From Lachnospira pectinoschiza (GTDB lineage Bacteria; Bacillota; Clostridia; Lachnospirales; Lachnospiraceae), in NCBI RefSeq assembly GCF_900103815.1, contig NZ_FNHZ01000008.1, positions 34,531-98,530 on the forward strand: 64,000 nucleotides of DNA, in the 5' to 3' direction. The number at the start of each line of letters is the position of its first letter. Position 1 is the stretch's first letter. Shown here piece after piece: positions 8,233 through 16,851 of this stretch. A program made the translations under genes and the position numbers. The notes beneath the pieces were generated by a model. It worked only from the letters and a program-made list of their open reading frames with translations, was not told where the DNA came from and did not search any database.

Positions 8233-8431
8233 ATGCGTGAAGTCTCGGGGATGTGGCCTGCGGAGGTCTCTATCCTTTGTAAAAACTGTCCTGTAGCCGT
8301 CGCTAGTTATTTTCTTAGAGCGTAAGCGATAAAGAAAATTTACTAGCGCTACGAGCTACAGCAAGCGAAAGCGTGTTTTTTAAGAAGGAATAGAGACGAC
8401 GCAGGCGCCCACCGTTTCGCACGCAAGCTTA
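8233..8431. repeat. Large nested palindrome 2 in gatC-gatA spacer, copy B of the GACACGC-box family
   Basis: Outer arms GCCTGCGGAGGTCTCTATCC (8256-8275) with a complementary segment ending GACGCAGGC at 8406, extended by a TGCGTG/CACGC pair to 8431. Middle arms: CTGTAGCCGTCGCTAGT with ACTAGCGCTACGAGCTACAG. Inner hairpin: TTTTCTT with AAGAAAA. The family box is on the minus strand as AACACGCTTTCGCT (8364-8377). Inner sequences TAGCGCTA and CTAGCGACG are shared with copy A, while the arms differ and remain self-complementary. Confidence 0.8.
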
Positions 8432-8459
8432 ACAAACATTGTTTCAAGAAAGGAAAAAT

Positions 8460-9908
8460 ATGGATTTACTCAATTTAACAGCGCACGAACTTTCCGCTGC
8501 CATTAAATCTGGCGAAACTACAGCTTATGAAGCTATGGAAGCAGTTCTTGCTAGAATCGATAGTACAGAATCAGATATTAATGCGTATGTTACAGTAGAT
8601 AAAGAAGCTGCCCTAGCTAAGGCTAAAAAGGCAGATGAAGACATTAAGTCTGGTAAGCTTACAGGTCCTCTTGCTGGTGTTCCTGTGGCTATTAAGGATA
8701 ACATGTGTACTAAGGATATGCTTACTACATGTTCATCTAAGATTTTATCAAACTTTGTTCCTACATTTTCATCAGAAGCTGTACTTAAGCTAGAAGAAGC
8801 TGGAGCAGTAGTTATTGGTAAGACAAATATGGATGAGTTCGCCATGGGTTCTACAACAGAAACATCATTCTATGGTGCAACTAAAAATCCTAGAAATACA
8901 GAACACGTTCCAGGTGGTTCTTCAGGTGGTTCAGCTGCAGCAGTTGCGGCTAATGAAGCATTTGCAGCACTTGGTTCAGATACAGGTGGATCAATTAGAC
9001 AGCCAGCTGGTTACTGTGGTGTTGTAGGTTTAAAGCCAACATACGGAACAGTATCTAGATATGGTCTTATTGCTTACGGTTCATCTCTTGATCAGATTGG
9101 ACCTTTAACTAAGGACGTTACTGACTGTGCCTTAATTCTTGATGCAATTGCAGGCAAGGATGACAAGGACTCAACTTCTATTGGTCGTGAAAAATATAAC
9201 TTCGCCGACAGCTTAGTTGATGACGTTAAGGGCATGAAGATCGGTATTCCAAGAGATTATTTTGGAGAAGGTCTTGACCCTGAAGTTAAGGAAGCAGTTC
9301 TTAAGGCAGCTAAGGTCTTAGAAGAAAAGGGCGCTATTGTAGAAGAGTTTGATTTAAGCTTAGTTGACTATGCTATTCCAACTTACTATACAATCGCAGC
9401 AGCAGAAGCATCATCTAACCTTGAAAGATTTGATGGTGTTAAATATGGTCATAGAGCAGCAGAATACGAAGGACTTCACAACATGTATAAGAAGACTCGT
9501 TCTGAAGGCTTTGGCCCAGAAGTTAAGAGAAGAATCATGCTTGGTTCCTTCGTACTTAGCTCAGGTTACTATGATGCATATTACTTAAAGGCATTAAGAG
9601 TTAAGGCTCTTATTAAGAAGGCCTTTGATGAAGCATTTGCAAAATACGATGTAATCCTTGGACCTGTTGCTCCAACAACAGCACCAAAGCTTGGTTCATC
9701 TCTTGCAGATCCTATTAAAATGTACTTATCTGATATCTATACAATATCAGTTAACTTAGCTTCTCTTCCAGGTATTTCACTTCCATGCGGCAAGGCAAGC
9801 AACGGCCTTCCAATTGGTTTACAGTTAATTGGTGATTGCTATAGAGAAGACAATATTATTCGTGCAGCTTACTCTTATGAGTGTGCTAGAGGCGAATTAA
9901 ATTTCTAG
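8460..9908 (+). CDS. gatA: Asp-tRNA(Asn)/Glu-tRNA(Gln) amidotransferase subunit A
   Basis: 482 residues. Amidase-signature protein with Lys in VAIKDNM (about residue 78), the glycine-serine-rich GGSSGGSAAAV and the second Ser in DTGGSIRQPA, which form the Ser-cisSer-Lys triad that frees ammonia from glutamine. The ATG at 8460 follows AAGAAAGG; an upstream TTG at 8439 precedes this site. gatB begins 17 bp after the stop, so gatA and gatB are surely cotranscribed. As glnS exists at 33559, the complex is probably needed mainly for Asn-tRNA(Asn). Confidence 0.97.
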   Translation: MDLLNLTAHELSAAIKSGETTAYEAMEAVLARIDSTESDINAYVTVDKEAALAKAKKADEDIKSGKLTGPLAGVPVAIKDNMCTKDMLTTCSSKILSNFVPTFSSEAVLKLEEAGAVVIGKTNMDEFAMGSTTETSFYGATKNPRNTEHVPGGSSGGSAAAVAANEAFAALGSDTGGSIRQPAGYCGVVGLKPTYGTVSRYGLIAYGSSLDQIGPLTKDVTDCALILDAIAGKDDKDSTSIGREKYNFADSLVDDVKGMKIGIPRDYFGEGLDPEVKEAVLKAAKVLEEKGAIVEEFDLSLVDYAIPTYYTIAAAEASSNLERFDGVKYGHRAAEYEGLHNMYKKTRSEGFGPEVKRRIMLGSFVLSSGYYDAYYLKALRVKALIKKAFDEAFAKYDVILGPVAPTTAPKLGSSLADPIKMYLSDIYTISVNLASLPGISLPCGKASNGLPIGLQLIGDCYREDNIIRAAYSYECARGELNF

Positions 9909-9925
9909 AAAGGAAGGGCGATTAG

Positions 9926-11362
9926 ATGAAGGAATACGAGACAGTCATTGGTTTGGAAGTTCACGTTGAGCTTGCAACTAAAACTAAGATTTTCTGTGGT
10001 TGTTCTACTGAGTTTGGTGGAGCACCTAATACACATACTTGTCCAGTTTGTACAGGTATGCCAGGTTCCCTTCCTGTTTTAAACAAGAAGGTAGTTGAAT
10101 ACGCAACAGCAGTTGGTCTTGCTACTAATTGTGATATTACAAGAGATTGCAAATTCGATAGAAAGAATTATTTCTACCCAGATAATCCACAGAACTACCA
10201 GATTTCTCAGTTATATTTACCAATCTGTAGAAATGGTCATGTGGACATTAAGTTAGAAGACGGTCAGACTAAGGAAATCAGAATCCATGAAATCCATATG
10301 GAAGAGGATGCTGGTAAGCTTATTCATGATGAGTGGGAAGATGTTTCATTTGTAGATTACAATAGATCAGGTGTACCACTTATTGAAATCGTATCAGAGC
10401 CAGATATGCGTTCAGCTAAGGAAGTTGTTGCATATCTTACAAAGCTTCGTAACACAATTCAGTATCTTGGTGCTTCAGATTGTAAGCTTCAGGAAGGTTC
10501 AATGAGAGCCGATGTTAACCTTTCAGTACGTGAAAAGGGTGCAACTGAATTTGGTACAAGAACTGAGATGAAGAACTTAAACTCATTCTCAGCTATTGAA
10601 AGAGCTATTGAAAATGAGCGCGCTCGTCAGATTGACTTAATTGAGTCAGGAGAAGGGGTAACTCAGGAAACAAGACGTTGGAACGATGATAAGGAATATT
10701 CATATGCTATGCGTTCTAAAGAGGATGCTCAGGATTACAGATATTTCCCAGATCCAGATCTTGTTCCAATTCATATCTCAGAAGAATTCTTAGAGGAAGT
10801 AAAGTCAAAGCAGCCTGAATTTAAGGATGCGAAAATGTTACGCTACAAGGAAGAATTTGGTCTACCAGATTATGATATCGAGCAGATTACAGATTCTAAG
10901 AAGTTAGCTGATATTTTTGAAGCTACAGTTGCAATTTGCAATAATCCTAAGAAGGTTTCTAACTGGTTAATCGCAGAAACAATGCGTATCTTAAAGGAAC
11001 GTCAGTTAGATCCTGTAGATATTAAGTTTAAGCCAGAGGCACTTGCTAGAATCATCGAGCTTACAGACAAGAGCGAGATTAATAGTAATGCAGCTAAGGA
11101 AGTCTTTGAGGCTATCTTTGATGGCGAGGTTAATCCAGACGATTACGTTAAGGAACACGGCCTTAAGCAGGTTAACGACGAGGGTGCACTTCGTGCAACA
11201 GTTGAGCAGGTAATTGCTAACAATCCTCAGTCAGTTGCAGATTACAAGGGTGGTAAAGAAAAGGCTATTGGCTTCTTAGTTGGTCAGACTATGAAGGCAA
11301 TGCAGGGTAAAGCTAACCCAGGTATGGTAACACAGTTACTTAAGGAATTACTTAATAACTAA
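9926..11362 (+). CDS. gatB: Asp-tRNA(Asn)/Glu-tRNA(Gln) amidotransferase subunit B
   Basis: 478 residues, normal length. It opens with YETVIGLEVHVEL. The zinc-site cysteines are visible in FCGCST...HTCPVCTG. A kinase-like domain (to about 290) activates the mischarged Asp- or Glu-tRNA with ATP. The C-terminal YqeY-like tail domain ends in GKANPGMVTQLLKELL and binds the tRNA elbow. AAAGGAAGG lies before the ATG. Last gene of the aspS-gatCAB set; a terminator follows at 11456. Confidence 0.97.
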   Translation: MKEYETVIGLEVHVELATKTKIFCGCSTEFGGAPNTHTCPVCTGMPGSLPVLNKKVVEYATAVGLATNCDITRDCKFDRKNYFYPDNPQNYQISQLYLPICRNGHVDIKLEDGQTKEIRIHEIHMEEDAGKLIHDEWEDVSFVDYNRSGVPLIEIVSEPDMRSAKEVVAYLTKLRNTIQYLGASDCKLQEGSMRADVNLSVREKGATEFGTRTEMKNLNSFSAIERAIENERARQIDLIESGEGVTQETRRWNDDKEYSYAMRSKEDAQDYRYFPDPDLVPIHISEEFLEEVKSKQPEFKDAKMLRYKEEFGLPDYDIEQITDSKKLADIFEATVAICNNPKKVSNWLIAETMRILKERQLDPVDIKFKPEALARIIELTDKSEINSNAAKEVFEAIFDGEVNPDDYVKEHGLKQVNDEGALRATVEQVIANNPQSVADYKGGKEKAIGFLVGQTMKAMQGKANPGMVTQLLKELLNN

Positions 11363-11455
11363 TTTGCAATAGATTTAAAATGAATAAACTTATACACAAA
11401 TTTTTTAGACGATAATTTAAAGCAATAATGTTTGAAAAAATTTGTGGTGGAGATT

Positions 11456-11486
11456 GGAGCCTACTTTTAGAGTAGGCTCCTTTTTT
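11456..11486 (+). terminator. Terminator after gatB
   Basis: GGAGCCTAC (11456-11464) pairs with GTAGGCTCC (11472-11480), then six T. The bases just before it, TGTGGTGGAGATTGG, closely match those before the terminator at 13645. The rest of the 320-base spacer to the LCP gene holds the promoter at 11591 and nothing else recognised. Confidence 0.9.
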
Positions 11487-11590
11487 ATAGCTATTTTTAG
11501 TTTAAATTAGTTGATACATTTTCTTGTACAAAATAGACATTAGTAAAACTATACAAAATTGTTTGGAAATAATAAATAAAAATATTGCAG

Positions 11591-11619
11591 TTGAAATATA
11601 TTTATATTTGTAATATACT
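11591..11619 (+). promoter_or_regulatory. Candidate sigma-A promoter for LCP gene
   Basis: TTGAAA (11591-11596), a 17-base spacer, TATACT (11614-11619), 65 bases before the proposed start codon. Confidence 0.6.
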
Positions 11620-11683
11620 GACGTTAGTTTCGAAATTTGCACAATTAAATAATATATTTTGACCTTTTTAAGGAGGGAGAATC

Positions 11684-12724
11684 ATAAAGGCAAAGAAAAA
11701 TAAGATATTAAAGGTTATTGCTATAATACTTGCTTGCGTTTTAGCTTTATTTTTAGTTGCCACTGTAGTTTTAGTAGTAATGAGATTTACTGGGAAAACT
11801 AAATTGGAGAATTGTTATGCAGCAGAGAATAATCTTGATTTAGGAATGACAGATGAAGACGGGAAGATTTGTTATAACGGCAATTATTACGAATATGATG
11901 AAGATGTAATAACAATTTTATTTATGGGTATTGATAAAATCAACAAGGTAAAGAAAGGCTTGACACATTTAGACGGGGGTTGTGCAGACGTTTTGTTTCT
12001 TGGCATTATCAATACTAGAACTAAAACAGTTAAGTTGCTTGCCATTAATAGAGACTCAATGGTTGATATTGACGTTTTAAATATTAAAGGCGAGGTAAGA
12101 TATACAAAACCGCTACAAATCACACTAGCCCATGGTTATGGATTAGGACTTGAAGATAGTTGTCTTAATCAATGTGATGCGGTTTCAAGATTGTTATATG
12201 GAATACCAATAAATGCTTATGTATCCTTGAATATGGGAGGAGTTGCCGCTTTAAATGATGCTATTGGCGGGGTTACTCTTACTTCTCTAGATGATATCTA
12301 TATAGAAGACATGGAGATAGACATTGCAAAGGATGAAGAGATACATTTGACAGGTAAACAGGCTTACTTTTACGTTAGGTTTAGAGATGAGGCAGTTTAT
12401 GAATCTGCTAGGATTCGCCTTGAGAGACAGAAGCAATATGTTGAAGAATATTGCAGGCAGTTACTTAGCAATTCATTAAAGGACCTTTCAAATATTGTAA
12501 ATGTATATAATGCTGTAGATGATTACACAGTAATGAACTTATCGACAGATGAGTTGGTGTATTTGGCATCAATGCTAATTGGATATGAATTTGATTTTGA
12601 AAATATTTATAGTTTGGAAGGCAGCACTTATTCAAATCCAGAGACTTATCACGAAGAATTTACAGTAGATGAAGACTCGACTAAAAAATTGATACTAGAT
12701 CTCTTTTATAGACAAATTGATTGA
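11684..12724 (+). CDS. LytR-CpsA-Psr (LCP) family protein with probable ATA start
   Basis: 346 residues if translated from ATA at 11684. Residues about 9-36 form a membrane segment (VIAIILACVLALFLVATVVL), followed by the LCP domain with ILFMGIDK, ADVLFLGIIN, LAINRDSMVDI and the conserved NMGGVAALNDAIGGV. LCP enzymes attach wall teichoic acid or other glycopolymers to peptidoglycan at the outer membrane face. The first in-frame ATG (11780) would delete the membrane anchor. The frame opens at 11672 after a TAA and contains no ATG, GTG or TTG before 11780. AGGAGGG (11671-11677) is ideally spaced, 6 bases before ATA. Family call firm, start codon unusual. Confidence 0.85.
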   Translation: MKAKKNKILKVIAIILACVLALFLVATVVLVVMRFTGKTKLENCYAAENNLDLGMTDEDGKICYNGNYYEYDEDVITILFMGIDKINKVKKGLTHLDGGCADVLFLGIINTRTKTVKLLAINRDSMVDIDVLNIKGEVRYTKPLQITLAHGYGLGLEDSCLNQCDAVSRLLYGIPINAYVSLNMGGVAALNDAIGGVTLTSLDDIYIEDMEIDIAKDEEIHLTGKQAYFYVRFRDEAVYESARIRLERQKQYVEEYCRQLLSNSLKDLSNIVNVYNAVDDYTVMNLSTDELVYLASMLIGYEFDFENIYSLEGSTYSNPETYHEEFTVDEDSTKKLILDLFYRQID

Positions 12725-12798
12725 GTTTAAATAGGCGGACACCACAACGGCTATTTAGATATAAAAACACAAGTTATCTTAAGGAGGTATCTTAATTT

Positions 12799-13503
12799 AT
12801 GAAAAAGAAAATTTTAGCTATGGTTTTATCACTTGTATTAGTAGGCGTGCCTGCAATGGCTGTATTAGCTGATTCATCATCTTCAACTACAAGTACAGAA
12901 TCAACAATTACTGTTGATGTAACTGCAGAGGAGACAAATGAAGATCAAGCAGAAGTAACAATTGATTCTGATTCAGCATTAACAGCTGATGATTTAAATG
13001 CTGATGGATATGCATTAGATGATCTTAATGATGCAACTATTACAGATATGGCTACTCAGATTGCTAATGTATTAAATGATTTATCATCAGTTGCTACTTT
13101 ATTAGATAGCTCAGTACTTGCAAAGGCTGCAAAGGATACTAGTTATAAGGTAGCAGCTACAGTTCTTGCTTATGTTGATATTGAAATTGATACAGCTACA
13201 GAGAATTCTGATGGTACTTATACAGTAACTCTTGAACTTCCAAATGTAGCAGCTAATGAAGAGGTTTTAATTTTACATTACGATGATGATGCAGGAGAAT
13301 TTGAAACAATTAAACCAACATCTGTTGGATCAGGAACAGTAACATTTAATGTATCAAGCTTTTCTCCATTTGCATTTGTAAAGCTTGATGTATCAACACC
13401 TAGTGGTGATACAGCTCCTATCGTACTTTATGTTTTACTTGCAGTAGCAGCTCTTGCTGTAATCGCTGTAGTATCTAGAAAGTACTTAAAGGCAGCAAAG
13501 TAA
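12799..13503 (+). CDS. Secreted protein with C-terminal membrane anchor, unknown function
   Basis: 234 residues. N-terminal signal peptide (MKKKILAMVLSLVLVGVPAM, cleavage near residue 25), then an acidic Ser/Thr-rich stretch to about 60. A central domain (about 60-195) ends in FNVSSFSPFAFVKLD, a pattern common in Clostridia surface proteins. A C-terminal hydrophobic helix (about 208-227) is followed by SRKYLKAAK. The sequence before the helix, TPSGDTAP, resembles a sortase-type PxTGD signal but lacks a proper LPxTG, so the anchor may be a plain membrane helix. Strong ribosome binding site TAAGGAGGT. No enzymatic motif recognised. It follows the LCP gene by 75 bp and is probably cotranscribed. 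Confidence 0.8.
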   Translation: MKKKILAMVLSLVLVGVPAMAVLADSSSSTTSTESTITVDVTAEETNEDQAEVTIDSDSALTADDLNADGYALDDLNDATITDMATQIANVLNDLSSVATLLDSSVLAKAAKDTSYKVAATVLAYVDIEIDTATENSDGTYTVTLELPNVAANEEVLILHYDDDAGEFETIKPTSVGSGTVTFNVSSFSPFAFVKLDVSTPSGDTAPIVLYVLLAVAALAVIAVVSRKYLKAAK

Positions 13504-13644
13504 TTTATAGAGTAATCTCTAATTAAATTAAAAAGTAACACCTTAAAAAATAAACGCAACTTATAAACTTAGAAAACTTATAAGAAACGGAATTGGAAGA
13601 TTATATACAAAATTATAATCTTAGCAATAAATGTGGTGGGGACT

Positions 13645-13673
13645 GGTGCCTGCTTTATAGCAGGCACCTTTTT
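13645..13673 (+). terminator. Terminator after secreted protein gene
   Basis: GGTGCCTGC (13645-13653) pairs with GCAGGCACC (13660-13668), then five T. Preceded by TGTGGTGGGGACTGG, as at gatB. Confidence 0.88.
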
Positions 13674-13717
13674 GCATGTCTGATTACGATATAGTTCTTA
13701 TTAAATGCTATTATGCA

Positions 13718-14095
13718 TTAATTAGCTGCTTCTTCAGCGTCAATCTCGTCTTCATATTCTTCAAAAATATAATTAAGGATTGAGGACATACCAACGAATT
13801 CACATCCATATGAATACTTATCTGAGTCGTCTAACTGCTGGCATCTTATAATCTTGACTACGCAATATAAAACGTCTTCTTCTTCGCCAAGTCTAAGGGC
13901 AGCATTGAAATAAAATCCTATTGGGAAAACGCTCTTTGATTCAAAGCCAATGCCGCTTTTTGAGATATTAATAACTCGGATTGGTGAATCAACATTCTGA
14001 ATCTTAACATTGTTCTGCTTAAAAAGAGTGGATACGTTAAGCTTTAAATCGGCTTTCACTCTTCTGTGGCGTCTCTTCTCGATTCCGTCGTTCAT
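13718..14095 (-). CDS. PilZ domain protein
   Basis: 125 residues. It starts with the PilZ arginine motif RRHRR (residues 8-12). The second c-di-GMP motif appears as NISKSGIGFES, with Asn in place of the usual Asp of DxSxxG. GGAGG lies 7 bases before the ATG. PilZ domains sense c-di-GMP and control motility or surface polysaccharide. The c-di-GMP phosphodiesterase at 19764 shows that this signal is used by the cell. No effector domain is attached. Converges with the secreted-protein gene. Partner unknown. Confidence 0.87.
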   Translation of the reverse strand: MNDGIEKRRHRRVKADLKLNVSTLFKQNNVKIQNVDSPIRVINISKSGIGFESKSVFPIGFYFNAALRLGEEEDVLYCVVKIIRCQQLDDSDKYSYGCEFVGMSSILNYIFEEYEDEIDAEEAAN

Positions 14096-14387
14096 AAGAA
14101 ATCCTCCAATATTTATTAGGGTTTTGACTTATGCAAATACAGGCTCCCCTTAAAGCCTTCCAAACTAGTTTAACTACTTTTATGATACACTTTCACCCTT
14201 TCTTTTGCAAGCAAGTGACTATTGATTTTAAATCTAGGCTGTTATATAATTTTTCACGGATTGCCTCTTTATCTAAGATGGCAACAATCTCGTCTAAACC
14301 TATAGGCGAGGCCTAATATCTAGACTATTCGGCTTAAGTAGTCTATATATTATTAATATTATTTATAAGAAAAGGATGGGCACGTTA

Positions 14388-15263
14388 ATGGAGAAGTTAA
14401 AGTTACTCTATGAAGGAAAAGTAAGAGAAGTTTATGACAATGGAGATTCGCTTATAATAGCAGCGACAGACAGAATCTCGGCATTTGATCATATTTTAAA
14501 GAATAAGGTTACAGATAAGGGTGCTATCCTTACTCAAATGTCAAAGTTCTGGTTTAATTTAACAGAAGATGTAATTGCAAATCATATGATTACTACAGAT
14601 GTTTCTGAAATGCCAGAGCAGTTCCAGAATGAGGATTATGTTGGAAGAACAATGAAGGTTAAGAAATTAACTATGTTACCAGTTGAATGTATCGTTAGAG
14701 GATATATCACAGGTAGCGGTTGGGCTAGTTATAAAGAAAATGGTACAGTTTGTGGTATTAAGTTACCAGAAGGTCTTAAGGAGTCAGAGAAATTACCTGA
14801 ACCTATCTATACACCATCTACAAAGGCAGAGATTGGTGATCACGATGAGAATATTTCATTTGAAAAGAGTATTGAAGTTATCGAAAAAGCATTCCCAGGT
14901 CATGGAGAAGAATACGCAACAAAGATTAAGGACGCAACAATTGCAATTTATAAGAAGTGTGCAGAATATGCTTTAACAAAGGGCATCATTATTGCTGATA
15001 CAAAGTTTGAATTTGGTTTAGATTCAGAAGGAAATGTTGTAATTGGTGATGAAATGCTTACACCAGATAGCTCAAGATTTTGGCCATTAGAAGGTTACGA
15101 AGCAGGAAAGAGCCAGCCATCATTTGATAAGCAGTTCGTAAGAGACTGGTTAAAGGCTAACCCTGATAGCGACTACCTTCTTCCAGAGGACGTAATTACT
15201 AAGACAGTTGATAAGTACAAGGAAGCTTACCTTATGTTAACAGGAGAAGAATTCTCTAAGTAG
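14388..15263 (+). CDS. purC: Phosphoribosylaminoimidazole-succinocarboxamide synthase
   Basis: 291 residues. SAICAR synthetase of de novo purine synthesis. Motifs: YEGKVREVYDNGD near the N-terminus (ATP-binding loop), AATDRISAFDHI, the VECIVRGYITGSGW strand, and IIADTKFEFGLD near 215. The ATG at 14388 is preferred to the one at 14376 because AAAGG (14371-14375) directly abuts the latter and the family begins close to 'KLxLYEGK'; four residues are in doubt. purF follows 20 bp downstream. No purine riboswitch was seen upstream; a hairpin (TAGACT...AGTCTA around 14327-14352) lies before the gene. Confidence 0.95.
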   Translation: MEKLKLLYEGKVREVYDNGDSLIIAATDRISAFDHILKNKVTDKGAILTQMSKFWFNLTEDVIANHMITTDVSEMPEQFQNEDYVGRTMKVKKLTMLPVECIVRGYITGSGWASYKENGTVCGIKLPEGLKESEKLPEPIYTPSTKAEIGDHDENISFEKSIEVIEKAFPGHGEEYATKIKDATIAIYKKCAEYALTKGIIIADTKFEFGLDSEGNVVIGDEMLTPDSSRFWPLEGYEAGKSQPSFDKQFVRDWLKANPDSDYLLPEDVITKTVDKYKEAYLMLTGEEFSK

Positions 15264-15283
15264 ATCGATTAATCGGAGGAATT

Positions 15284-16774
15284 ATGACATTTTGTAAAAA
15301 TAAATGTGCAGATTGTAAGAGTGTCTGTAAAATGAATGAAGAACTTCTAAATCGTGAGGACGATTTTGAAGGAGATATCATCCATGATGAATGTGGTGTT
15401 TTTGGAGCTTATGACTTTGATGGACACGACGTTTCATCAACTATTTACTATGGCCTTTTTGCCCTACAGCATAGAGGACAGGAAAGTGCCGGTATTGCAG
15501 TAGGCGATACTAACGGCCCTAAGGGTGTTAAGTGTTACAAGGATATGGGCTTGGTTAATGAGGTTTTCAATCATGAGAATCTTTCTAAGCTTTGTGGCGA
15601 TATTGGTGTTGGACATGTACGTTATTCTACAGCGGGTAGTTCTGTTCGTGAAAATGCACAGCCTCTTGTAATTAACTACGTAAAGGGAACTCTAGGTATG
15701 GCACATAATGGTAACCTTCTTAACGCTGTTGAGTTAAGAGAAGAGTTATCTTATACAGGTGCTATTTTCCAGACTACTATTGATTCAGAAGTTATTGCAT
15801 ACTTAATCGCAAGAGAGAGATTATATGCTCCAACTGTTGAATTATCAGTTAGAAATGCTATGAGAAGAATTAAGGGTGCTTATTCTTTAGTAGTAATGAG
15901 TCCAAAGAAGCTTATTGGCGCAAGAGATCCATTTGGCTTTAAGCCACTTTGTATTGGTAAGAGAGATAATACTTACTTTTTATCATCAGAGACATGTGCT
16001 CTTGATACAGTAGGCGCTGAATTTGTAAGAGATGTTGAACCTGGTGAAGTTGTAACAATTACACCAGAGGGCATTTTTAGTGATAAGAGTCTTTGTCAGG
16101 AAAAGCATGCTAGATGTATTTTCGAATACATTTACTTTGCAAGACCTGATAGTAAGATTGATGGAATGGGCGTTTATGAGTCTAGAATTATCGCAGGTAA
16201 GATTTTAGCTCAGACACATCCTGTTGAGGCTGATTTAGTTGTTGGCGTTCCAGAATCTGGCAATCCAGCGGCTCTTGGCTATTCTATAGAATCAGGCATT
16301 CCATATGGCAATGCATTTATAAAAAATAACTACGTTGGTAGAACATTTATCAAGCCTAAGCAGGGTGAACGTGAGTCGTCTGTTAAGGTTAAGTTAAATG
16401 TACTTAAAGAGGCAGTTGCAGGCAAGAGAGTTGTCATGATTGATGATTCCATTGTTCGTGGTACAACTTCTGCTAGAATTGTAAGTTTACTTAAGGCAGC
16501 AGGTGCAAAGGAAGTTCATGTGCGTATTAGTTCGCCAGCTTTCCTTCATCCATGTTATTTTGGTACAGATATTCCTTCAGAGGACCAGCTTATTGCTTCA
16601 GGTCACTCAGTTGAGGAAATCTGCAAGATGATTGGTGCTGACTCACTTGGTTACTTAGATGTTACAAGACTTTCTGAGATGATCGGTGGCAAGACTGACA
16701 TTTGCGACGCTTGCTTTACAGGAAATTATCCCATCGAACCTCCAAAGATTGATATAAGAGGAGAAATGGGCTAA
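15284..16774 (+). CDS. purF: Amidophosphoribosyltransferase with Cys-rich N-terminal extension
   Basis: 496 residues. First committed enzyme of purine synthesis. The N-terminal nucleophile Cys is in DECGVFGAYDFDG at about residue 38. The Ntn glutaminase domain is followed by a phosphoribosyltransferase domain with the PRPP loop VVMIDDSIVRGTT. Fe-S-type cysteines are present in KHARCIFEY, PCYFGTD and DICDACFTGNYP, as in Bacillus PurF. The leader before the catalytic Cys is about 37 residues, much longer than the 11-residue Bacillus propeptide, and starts with four Cys (4, 8, 11, 15). CGGAGGA supports the ATG at 15284, so the extension appears real. Confidence 0.96.
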   Translation: MTFCKNKCADCKSVCKMNEELLNREDDFEGDIIHDECGVFGAYDFDGHDVSSTIYYGLFALQHRGQESAGIAVGDTNGPKGVKCYKDMGLVNEVFNHENLSKLCGDIGVGHVRYSTAGSSVRENAQPLVINYVKGTLGMAHNGNLLNAVELREELSYTGAIFQTTIDSEVIAYLIARERLYAPTVELSVRNAMRRIKGAYSLVVMSPKKLIGARDPFGFKPLCIGKRDNTYFLSSETCALDTVGAEFVRDVEPGEVVTITPEGIFSDKSLCQEKHARCIFEYIYFARPDSKIDGMGVYESRIIAGKILAQTHPVEADLVVGVPESGNPAALGYSIESGIPYGNAFIKNNYVGRTFIKPKQGERESSVKVKLNVLKEAVAGKRVVMIDDSIVRGTTSARIVSLLKAAGAKEVHVRISSPAFLHPCYFGTDIPSEDQLIASGHSVEEICKMIGADSLGYLDVTRLSEMIGGKTDICDACFTGNYPIEPPKIDIRGEMG

Positions 16775-16851
16775 TAAAGGCTAACGATATACAATATAAG
16801 CTAGGCTTAGATTAATTAAATGAAAAAAATAAGGAAGGCGGATTTATAACA

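Noticed and set aside
14131..14316. 61-residue frame upstream of purC
   Set aside because: No start signal; AT-rich spacer; composition not like a protein.
14200..14390. Purine riboswitch before purC, purA or guaB
   Set aside because: The conserved three-way junction loop sequences of purine riboswitches were not found in any of the three leaders.
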